This document shows, in pieces, positions 40,501-52,500 of a stretch of DNA of 64,000 nucleotides. Positions within the stretch are counted from its first letter, which is position 1. Each line of letters opens with the position of its first letter. The notes beneath the pieces are model-generated. The model had not been told where the DNA came from. It saw only the letters and a list, made by a program, of their open reading frames with translations, and ran no database searches. Source of the stretch: Heterobilharzia americana (lineage: Eukaryota; Platyhelminthes; Trematoda; Strigeidida; Schistosomatidae); NCBI GenBank assembly GCA_944470555.2, contig OX104130.1:66531160-66595159 (forward strand). Reading direction: 5' to 3'. The position numbers were made by a program, and so were the translations under genes.

Positions 40501-43500
40501 TCTTAAAAGTCCCCTACTAACCCCGCCTATTGATAAGGTTGTGAACTGTCAGCAACTGAGGTGGCTGAGACATTTATTACACATGCCTAATCACCGTCTG
40601 CCTAGCCACAGAATTTTAGCTGAAGTAGGTCTAGCCTGGAAAAAGGTGAGGGGTGGCCAGACTAAAATGTGGCATCACTGCATAAAGTCCTTGATTACTA
40701 GTCTGAGACATGCAGAAAGATGTAGATTAGTCGGTTGAGGTTCATGTGATAACAGAAACCAGTGATAGTATTGGTCAGAATTTATGTCAGTGACGCAGAT
40801 GCTATCATCTTAACCGTTACAGTGTATTGTATTTATACTGGGTGATGATTGAAGGTGAAATGAAAATTTGGACCACTGTCGGATTCCAATCAGTGGGGTT
40901 CCGACCCGATACTCCTACCAACTGAGCTACAAGGTCCGACTGCTGACCAAATTTTTACTTTACTTCAGTCACTAAGGATTTTACCCGATTACCATGTGAA
41001 TTCGTGACGTCACTATCGCTTGATAGTATTCACACTAGCTGCCTAGCGAGGACCTTTCATCCCAATCCCAAATCAACCACCCATGGTAATTGAAGCAAAA
41101 TAAAAATCTGGTCAACAGTGGAACCTCGAAGCTCAGTTGTTAGAGCATCGTGCCGGGAACCCGGTGATTGCTGGTTCGAATTCGGCCGTGGTCCAAACTT
41201 TCATTTCACCTTCAATCATCACCCAGTATAAATAATAGTCTGCTAAACCATGGCTATCTCAGATAGTCAGGACGATAATTCAGTAATTTATTATTTCTTT
41301 TCCTTCCCTTTTACTGCTTTCCTTTTTGTTTGCTCATATCCCATTTTAGTGCTTTACTGCTTGATATGTTGATATGAGATTTGGTAACTTGGATCGTCAC
41401 GTGGTAATGTTTGGTCCTATGCTGATATTGATAATGAACGCCTCCTGTCAATCCAATACATTAAACAAGATTTTCAGAGCAAAGATCGAAATGACCTGTT
41501 ATGAAAAACAGAAGATATGTTTAAGATATAAGTAGGTTTTAATATAATCCCAGCTTGTTTAGAAAATTAAAACAAGATTTTTCTGAATGTTTCGCTCTAT
41601 GTACCACAACTTCTTCATCAGAATAAAGAAGCTATGGCATATAGACCGAAACGTTCAGAAAAATCTTGTTTTGATTTTCTAAATACGCTAGGATTATATT
41701 AAAACCTACTTATACAATGATTAAACCTGACTCGGTGCTCAACTTCTTTCAGAACGCTCGTAACAAACATATTCGTTGTGTTTGATATGAAACTTAGTGA
41801 CTGAAGGCTTCAGAAAGCATTCAACAAACTTTACTGTGCTTTAAATTTACTTGAGGGGAAGATTATGTTCTTCTTAACAAGAGTATAGATAGTTCCATAG
41901 CAGGAAATAATATACTCAGAAAAATTAAGTGAAACAAGCAATACATCAATTTATCTAGCTTCACAACTATGCATTATAAGATCCATTTCAAGGTTTTAGT
42001 CAGAGAATAAGATTCATGCATTCGAGAGACCGGAAAAGAATTACTGAAACTAAAGAGGATTTTGTATTTTTGAGGTGAATGGGGATTTTTAATTTCGAAG
42101 TAGTATTCATCGTGGACTGATATCAGTTGGGAAACCATTGAAAATCAAGCAGCACTAGAGAGCTGCTTCGTTTTAGTATGGGACTCCTCAGCAGTACGCA
42201 CCCACGACTCGGCTAAGGATCGAACTCAGGACCTTCGGGTTTCACGGCGAACGCGTTAACCATTCAGCCACTGGGTAGGTTCTCAGTGGTTCACAATTTC
42301 CGACTTCTGTCAATTCATGACATAGCGCGACTATCACCCAAGGTCTTAAGTTAGCATCCGCTTCACTTACGACTGGTTGACCGCACAGGTCAGCTGTCTA
42401 GTGCTCCTGGATTTTCAGTGGTCCCCCAACTGATATCAGTCCATGATCAATACTACTTCTAAAGAGGATTTTGTTGCAAATTTAATATCCAAGTGATTTT
42501 TCAAAGACCAGATCAAGTAAGTATGAAAGCTGTACATTTAGTACTAGAATTCAAATATGACGTAGATAGTCATTTAACTTCACACAGACTGGAAGGATAT
42601 TTTTAATAAGGTTACATTAAATTTTAGTTCTTAAAACAGATTGACACTGACACAGTACGTTAAAAACAAAATACAAATGATGTTCACATTATTGAGGTCA
42701 CATCAGTTAAACTGCTTTTACCGAACTAGTTATATGGGCCGTAGAGTCAGAGGACTTTATCTTTGCACGCCCTTAGACATTTTTACCAGCTTAGGTTGAA
42801 AAAGCGACCAAATTTAGTGTTAGGTTAATCCAACTAATAAAGCTTTCCCTGTGCCAACTGAGGACCGAGGAATTTGTGAAGAAGTGCACAACTTCTTTCC
42901 TAGGAATGGTTAAAACAATGAGAACCAATATGAGAAGGTTAGATTCATATATTTAAAAGTACATCCATCCATCCATATCAACATAGGACCAGGGATTACT
43001 GCGTAAAGGTCCAAGTTGACACAGCTCACATCAGTACATCAAGTAAAAAGGTAACAAAGTGGAAGATGAAGAAAAGGAAATTCAGTCAAAAGAAATATAA
43101 AGTATGAAAAGAGAGAAACGAAGGATGAGAAAATGGTGAGATTCGGTATAGCGTCGTTAAGATGAGGATAATGTGGGTATACATCTGCACCACTCACATC
43201 GGTTCTCAGCCATATCACCACAAGCCAGTCTCTAAACACTGCTTTTTCTTGTCTCATCGACCCCAACCACCTAGTCTCCATCGACCCACATTGCTAAAAC
43301 CAACAGTCAAACACTTCATACATTGATGCCATGTTTCAGTCTGGTCACCTCGAGCCTTTTTCCAGTTTGAACCTACTTCGGCCAACATTGTATGATGAGG
43401 CAGACGGCGACTAAGCATACGTAACACATGTCCCAGCCATCTCAGTCGATGAAGGTTCACAAATGTGTCAACTGTCCCACCTCTTCTCCCTATAACTCTA

Positions 43501-46500
43501 CACCTGACTTTTGGGTTAATCACGTGGTGACACCATGGAATATGGCCTATACTACGAAGGCAACGGTGGTCAAACAGCTGAAGTCTTCTATCTTCAATGG
43601 TCATGTTTCACATCCATAGAGTAGAAGAGAGCGGACTGCTATGCAGTACACGTGACTCTTAGTAGACAACCGGATATCACGGCGGCACCACAGGTGGCGT
43701 AAATTGACAAAAGCCAGTTGAGCCTTTTGTATCCGTGCAGAGATTTCATCGACCACTGAGCCACCAGGGCAGGGCTGATCCTACTTCCCAGGTAAGTGAA
43801 GTGGTCAAGACACTCAATCACTACGCTGTCTATTGTTAGCCTAGGAGGCACTGTTGAAGACCAATCGTGGAGCAACAATTTGCATTTGGGTGGTGAGAAA
43901 CGCATCCCATAAATTCTCAAGGTGTCCAGGAGACTCTGCATCTTGTCATTGTCTTCACCTAGCAGGACATCGAATGACCTTGTCTCTTCTAGTCTACTAT
44001 AGTATCAACTGACACTTATTCATATCATGAACCCTTGTATCTAATTTCCTTGAGACATTCTCGTTACATAATGTATTCATGTTTTCATTGTAATAATTAT
44101 TACCTAATACATACTTTTCTTCGTTACTATCAGTCAACTCTTACCTCATTCTCTTTTGTTTTATTTTCATATGACTTTTATTCTATTGGTAGCAACTCAT
44201 CCCTTGAATACTGTATTTGTCTTTTGTGTAAGTTTATATCGGCTACTACGCACATTATCCTTGAGTCGTATAACCTATCGTTTCAATGGAATGCTTTTTC
44301 TGGACGTATTTGAATCAGAGACAGAAATAACTATTATTCTGTTTTTTAAACCAGACTTACACATGATTCCATTTATCCATAACATTCATTATCCTCAAAT
44401 ATAAGTTTATACTTGCACTGCATTACATTTCCTGTTGCACAGATAACGTTAGGAGATTTATAATTATAAAGCTTGAGGAAGAATTTATTGAGGACAACTA
44501 TTTGCTAAAATACTTGACATTGGGAAAACCAATAGAATGTTATTCAGTTTAGTTTTGCGAAACTTAATTCCTTTTTAGCTAAATATCGGATGAGGAGATA
44601 TGGCTCATAAACTTAGGAATTTGACTCTCGCACAATGTCCCGAAGGTTTGAAGCGTACTCATCTATTTTGAAATGGAAATTGCTTAGTGTTATAAGTCAT
44701 CACATAGTGTGTGACCTATAGCCTAGTCTAACTCATACACCTACAACAGGTTGTTGAATTAGAAATATAGGCAGACAAAATCAACGTCGAACCTTGCACA
44801 CATGTGCATCGGTTCAGCTTACCAGTAGTATACAAAGAACAGGTGGATATAAAAAGACTGATATCAAAGTAGACAGTTATGTGAAAGAATATGCAATTCG
44901 AAGATAAAGGTTAGTGAAATGAATATTTAAGCTTTAGAGGACGTTAACAAGTGATTACATTTGCACCATTGTGACCAATTTTCAGTCACATCAACAAGAG
45001 TCTTCAACCACTGATTCCTATCGTCTCAAGGACCCCAGCCAGATAGCCTACATCTCCCCCCACATACACAGGTCAGACCAACAGTCAAGGGCTTCGTTGA
45101 CTGATCGTACGTCATCCGATGCAGTGAATGCACTATCCAATGCATCAATAACTTTTATACAAGTTTATAGTAACAATGAATGGGATTTATTGACTTCAGC
45201 GTTATAGACAACCCAAATGATGGATAGTTATACAATCTTCAAGTAAAAATACATTCTTGAATGAACCGAAACTGACAAGAATCTATATGTATCCACTTAG
45301 TGAGTAATACGTAAGTTGAAACACATATATGAGTAACAGCAGCCAACCGTCAACAAATATTCTCAGGAAAAACGGTTAACTATAATGACACTACATGACT
45401 AATTGTAAAATATTTAATTATCTTGACGGCACCCACAAAAAAGAGGTTCACTTGTGAGTATCTGATACAGAACAATAAACACTGGTGCATCAAATATATG
45501 ATCGGGATTTATTTTAATACATATTCTAATATATTAATTACTAAACAAACAAACTGTAACTTGGTAAAGAATAAATGATATAACAAACTATAATACCAAT
45601 ATTTTTACACAATTTCCCTATTGCAGTTTGAGGTTTATGGGGCTTTTATTTTAAGGTGGTATTGAAAACTTGGGAGTACTGGGTAAGTGATTCGTCCTAG
45701 TGTGAGACTCTATAGCAGTACCCATCCACGACCTCACCCCACTAGGGTCAAACTCAGAACCTTCAGGTTTTACAGAGAACATGCTAACCATTCAGCTACT
45801 GAGTCGGAGGTCCATTATCTACAGTTTCCCACTTCTGTGAACTCGCGTTATAGCGTGACTATCCACCAAAGTCTTCAGTTGGCATTCGCTTAACTTCCGA
45901 CTGGTTGACTATACAAGTCACTATTCGCCAGTGATTCACACTTTTCCAGTCTATCTAAGTGATGTGCCTGCTGCATGGATAACAACAGTAAAATTCATCT
46001 TTACTACCATACAAAAATCAGCCAATAAGTGAGATTTGAAGGATCATGGGGAATAACACTACAGTTAACGCTGAAGCATTTTAGAAATTTGTAAATTCAG
46101 ACATCAATCATAGTTTGACCTCCAATTTACGTTTTGGTTACTTGTGGCACTCCACTGGTGCGCAAAAACTAGGCGATAAACATTTAGCTCATATCTCGTT
46201 TCCTCAGTTATGCCTTAGAGTATCTCTTGGAAAATTCACAGACACCGATTTACTCGTAATAAGAAATCTAAAACATTTTTCATCAAAATATCACAAATGG
46301 TGATCTGATAGGAGATACTTGCAACTCCTGATCAGTAGGCCTGGATTATTTGGTGAAATCATCATTCAAATACGTCAACTGAGAAGAAATAAAGCCGAAC
46401 AAAATTTTAGCTTTTTTATCAAGGTGTAAAAAAACACAACGAAACTGGGTGATGGTCACGCTAAGTCATGAACTAACAAAAGTTGGAAATATGGACCATT

Positions 46501-49500
46501 TAGTGCTGACCCAGTGGCTCAATAGTAACGTGGTGGCCACGGAACCTGAAGGTCCTGGGTTCAATCTCTGTTGGGGTGGGGTCATGCGTGCTCACTGCTG
46601 AGGAGTTTCATACCAGAAGGAAGCAGCTGTCCAGTGCTCTCAGTTTTCTAATTTTCCTCCAACTGATGTCAATCCATGTTGGATACTAACTTGAAACTAA
46701 TCCTGCAATTTCCACAACTGATAACAGTGAAGACTTCAAAACTAAGTGTAAAAATCAATTTCTTAAGGAAGAAAATTAAGCTATTTCTCGCTTACCACCA
46801 CCAAACGCTGTCGCTTTTTTAATACCCATTGATTCAGCTGATGATAGTTCACGTTGATAGCGTACTGCTTCACGTTTCTCTCCACCAAAAGCAATTACAG
46901 TTCGAATAGAAGATAACACTTCACTGGATACTGTACTTGCACGAGAATATGCTTCAAGTTCTTTAGCATGAAAATATTTAAATGCAATGCCGAATAGTGA
47001 AAATGCAGTCACAACAAATGGTAGAGTAGCACAAGCGACTAATGCTAATTTCCATTTAACAATAAAGCCAATTATAAGACCAGTTAGAAATCCACTCATA
47101 TTTTGATTGAATTCGCTCAATTTTGTACCGATACCAAGTTCAATTGAATTAATATTTTCAGATAAATTATTTATTATATCACCCGATGAATGTTCATCAA
47201 ACCATAATATATCCTTTTGCAGTACAGCCTAGATAGAGTACAAGAACAGGGAGGGGAGGGGGGAATTACTTTACAAAAGGTGTGCAACTTAAAAACTGAA
47301 AATTTGTGTACTAAGTTGTCAAACATAACTTTTGTAAAGACAAATGAGATTCTTTAATCCTTGAAATTTCATTAGGTAAAGTGGGAGTTCGAACTCATGA
47401 CTAACTAATTGAAAGAAGTTAAGTACCTCTTTTAATGAGTTGAAAATTTACAAACAGGAAGGGGATAATTCTTAAATAGCGGAAGTTGTTAAACTTGCTT
47501 AGAAAGGCTTGCTTGGGGCACTAAAATTTTACACCGAACATATACATCAAATTATTTTCTCTCAATTTGTTTGAATCCTTTAAATATATTCTCTGAGCGT
47601 ATCAGGTACTCTTGCACATGTTTAAAATGTTTTCAACGAGTCAGTTCTCTGGTTAATAACGAAATGAATATTAAAAAAGTGTCAATTTCGATGGAAAAAG
47701 GCTTTTCAGTGCGCAAAAGTATATCATATTTTTATGCTTCGGATACATAGCTTGAATTGCAAATTTTTGTGCTGGGTGAATGAACGAACCGTCACCGGGG
47801 TCGCCGCCACCACCAAACTTACGTATGGTTATTTGTTTATTATACATCATGTACCGGGCGCTAATCTATTACCAGCATTATCTCCTTTGATGCGGTTATT
47901 ACCATTCAGATGCAATAATCATTTTTTTTGAAAATATTGTTTTAGGAGGGAATTTGTAAAATGCTGAGAATTCCATACTGTATGGAATAAAGCGATTATT
48001 ATTCTTGTAGACTGAAGATTCATTCAAAAGAGGTTTTTATAAAGGCAGAATATTAGTTGGAGAATGATTGAAAAGCTAGAAAGGGTAAACAGTTGTTTCG
48101 TCCTAGTTTTGGACTCTTTAACAATGCATATTCACAACCTTGTCAGGAATCGAACCTAAGACTACCAAAGTCCACGGTGATCGCATTACCATTCATCCAC
48201 TGAATTAAAATATAGTGGTCAGTTAGCTCATACTGCTGTCAACTCACGATGTATTGGGACAATTATCTAACGTTAACCTTGAGTATCCGCTGCACTCTCG
48301 AATTGGTTGATGCCACAGACCGTGACTTCCCACTAAAACTTCGGGAAATCTATCTAAAAAGTAATCACTAGTAAGTGATGAAAGTAATTCAATTGTTCGT
48401 TTGTAGGAATATTATTGAGTTCAAGGTAGTTTTCATCAAGAATTGACATCGTTGCTTTAACTCATGTGATGAGAGCTACTTCAAATCAACAACATTTTCA
48501 TAAAGTAGCGAAATATACTACTCACGTTGTTCAGTAGTATACTTTGTTATTTTAAAGGTACTGTGAGTATCTTTTTGGTGCCATAGATAATATAGATTTG
48601 AATAGTATAGAAAAAGTATTTCTGTAAGTATGCTGGAATTTTCTGAGTAATCATTTGACCATTTATCTTATATTTTTAGAATAGTTATCGGTGCAAATCA
48701 ACAGGAAAATCTCACTATCTTATATTACTTTAGATGTGAGACATTTAATATATACTTAGTGGGACTAGGTAAATAAATAATGCGTCTAACACTGAATGAT
48801 TGGCTATGGATGGTATTTACAAAGTATTTTGTTTACTTTCTATATGTGAATTATGGTTATTTTCATTAAAAAAGAAAAGCATGAAGCAAATTAGCTTATT
48901 TTCTGTTAATATTGACTTAACATATTTGCTGTTTACATGATATGAGTAATTTCCTTACAAATTCTGTTGGAAAACTTAGTTATACATGCATTGTATTTAT
49001 CATGCACCCAGTGTTCACAATCAGAACCAATATTTTCACTCATAATTATTTTTTTTGGTTTAAGTAAGCAAGGTACAATGGTCTTCCAGTTAAAGTTTCA
49101 GTGCCGCAAATTCCATTCAGAGGTTCAAAACTACGGAGATCATATCAGTGGACTCTGATTTATAGACTTTCATCAACTATTTTATGTGTTCGAGTACGTC
49201 TCCAAATATCAGTGTTTGGACAACTCACAATAAGCGTGATTCTTAAGCTTGAAATAACAAAAGCAACAACAATATCAATATAAACTTTACCTCAGGAGTA
49301 ATAATGAGTCCGTTTTAAAACTATATGATGCATGCTAGGCGACAAACTATGTTGAAAAAGTCTAGAAGTAGTAAACAAAATCGTAAAATCTAAACAAGAT
49401 GTTTTTAATTCATGGTTTGAGTAGTTTGTGGAAGTATCTATATCCTGGTTATGGTTTACAAAATCTATTGCTATGATGCAATTTCATCCATAACTTATTG

Positions 49501-52500
49501 TCTAAATTGTGAAACTTTCATAGAAGTTTGTGTATCGGCTTCCGTTTTACTAATCTTTCTACTCATTAACTTACCTCTAGATGTTAGTGTGGCAAATTAA
49601 ATTGATACGCAGCTATGCCACATCCTATGCTGTTCACCCCTATTATCTATTTGTTCGGTATGCCTTAAAACTGCATCCGCTGTTTCCCATACTTTTCAAT
49701 ACTTAATAGATAAATAGTAGCATGTGAGGGCCCGAAAGCTTTTATCATCCATAACGAAGTGACCACGTCTAAGTAAATAAATATTCTTCTTGACATGAAA
49801 CCGAACGAACGAACGAACAATACGCAATCAGCTTCCTTCTGCACATCTGTAGAGTAGGTAATGAGTCACACCTACAGTGTGAGAGATAATGATACTATCT
49901 GGCTGCCCGAACCTCGAGTGGTGAAGCGAGGCTCCAATCCGTGACCCAATGGTTGGTAGTTATCTCCCTAAACCACTGAACCATCATCATCATCATAAGT
50001 ATCAACATAGAACCAGGCATTACTGTGTAACGGTTCAAGTCTACACACCTCATATCAGTAAATCAAGTGAAAAGGTAGTGAGGTCCAAGATGAAGAAAAG
50101 AAAATTCAGTCAAAAGAAATATAAAGTATGAAAAGAGAGAAACGAAAAATGAGAAAATGGTAAGATTCGGTATAGCGTTGTTAAGATGAGGATAATATGT
50201 GTATACATCTGAACCACTGACATCGTTTCTCAGCCATGTGATCACCTAGACTCTCCAGCCACCTAGTCTCCATCGACCCACATTGCTAAAACCAACAGTC
50301 AAACACTTCACACATTGCTGCCATGTTTTAGTTTGGTCAACTCGGGCCTTTTGCCAGCCTGGACCTACTTCGGCCAACATTGTGTGACGAGGCAGATGGC
50401 GACTAAGCATATGTAACACATGTCCCAGCCATCTCAGTCGATGAAGGTTCACAAATGTGTCAACTGTCTCACCTCTTCTCTCTATAACTCTACACCTGAC
50501 TTCTGCGTTACTAACGTGGTGACAAAAGCCAAAGTCCTGAACGCCATGAAGTTGCTGAAATGCGGGAAAGCAGCAGGACCAGATGGAGTTTCGCCAGAAG
50601 CATTGAAAACAGACGCAGAGACAACAGCGGACATGCTCACACCACTTCTGTTGCAGAAGGTTGGGAAGGAAGGAAGAGTACCTGTCGATTGGAAGAAGGG
50701 TTATCTTGTCAAGCTCCCGAAGAAGGAAGACCTAAGTCTTTTACAAGAACTGGCGAGGAATCATGTTCTATCCCTTTCTACCCCAAGCAAAATATTATGC
50801 CGCATCATCTTGGAGAGAGACATTAAAAGGCGCTCTGCATTCAAACTTATGACCGGAACAGGCTGGCTTAAGGAAAAACAAATCATGTACGGATCAAATT
50901 GCAACGCTACGCATCATCATAGAACAGAGTATAGAATGGCAGTCAACTCTCTACCTCAGCTTCGTCGACTTTGAAAAAGCCTTCGACAGCATCGACCGAG
51001 AATTTGGAAACTGCTTCAACACTACGAAGTACCACAAACCTTTATCAATCTCATTCAACAACTATATGACGACGCCACATGCCAAGTGATCCACAATGGA
51101 AAGCTCAGTGACGCCTTTGAATTGGTCTTCCTGAGTGTGGTCGACTGGATCATGTAGAGGGGGGATACGCTGGACCGATGAAAAGACCCTAGAAGATTTG
51201 GATTTCGTCAATGATTTGTCTCATGCGGCACAAACTCGAAGATCTACAGGCAAAAACCAATAAGTTGACAGAAGAGGCAGGGTAGCGCGGACGGGACTTC
51301 CTTCAGGTGAACGTAGAGAAGATAGAGGTGAAGATACCCAACCAACAACAACAACAAGCACCAACCACCATCAACGGGAGAAATCGAAAGAAAGTTGTCT
51401 CTTTCACCTACCTACCTAGGCATCATCGTTTTAACTACACGCGGCGGCACAGATGAGGACGTCAAAGCCAAGATCGGAAAGACAGCAACACAGGCCTTCA
51501 TTAACCTGAAACTAGTGTGGAGATCTACTGCACTAAGTATAAAGAACGATATCCGGATTTTCAACACCAATTTCAAGTCACTGTCTCTATATGGTTCAGA
51601 GACTTGGCGTGTTACGAAAAGCATTTCCAACCAACTGGAGACATACATGATCAACAGCTGTCGCCTACGCTTACTCCATACTGAAGATCAGATGGCCAGA
51701 AAGAATAAACAACAAGGAATTCTGGCCTGCAACTAGCCAACCAACAACATATCGCCCAACAAATATGCAGAAGAAAGTGCAGGTGGATTAGATTGGACAT
51801 ACACTGGGAAGACCAATCGGGGACACCACGTTCCAGGCCAGACCCTTGAGTGGAACCCAAAAGGGAAACGACGAGTTCGGTGTCCGAGGGTGACATAAGG
51901 AGATTGTGTGAGGAAGAAGTGAAAGCTTCTGGACGGTCATGGAGCCAGGTTGAAAAGACTGCAGAGAAGAGAGTGAAATGGTGACGTGCTACTGAAGTTC
52001 TATGTTCCACTAGGAGTCCAACGGACAAATAACAATAATAAAGGCTTACAACCTTAGCAAATGACTTGGCCTTTTTACCTACTACTAATCGCCTGAATGA
52101 GTAGTCTCCCAACGATACGTTTTGAGGATAACTCTATCAAGTATTCTAAAGCTTCATACAGAGCAAGTGGGGAAATGAAAGAATCCATTCATACTGCTAA
52201 TGAATCCACCTCAACAAATAAAAATACCGTTTTTTAATATTTAAAAACTGTAGTGATAATGTCTTTGCTACGAAAAATAATAAACTACGTGTGCAGAAAA
52301 CGATTCTTTTTAAATTGCCTGCCTTGATGGTATGATAGCAACATGCGAAAATAAGCATCAACAGTTTTCTGGTGCAAATAATCTAACAAAAACTAGGTAT
52401 GACTTTGGCAAAGTTTCAACAAAGTTGAACCACACTTTCAGACTTGAAAACATTTAGACATAAGTTGCTTAAATTGTGTAGAATTTTTATTGAGAAGAAC

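Noticed and set aside
47110..47120. Possible internal start for a separate short ABC half-protein
   Set aside because: The codon at that place is TTG (Leu) inside exon 4. The exon continues upstream to a proper acceptor at 47229-47230.
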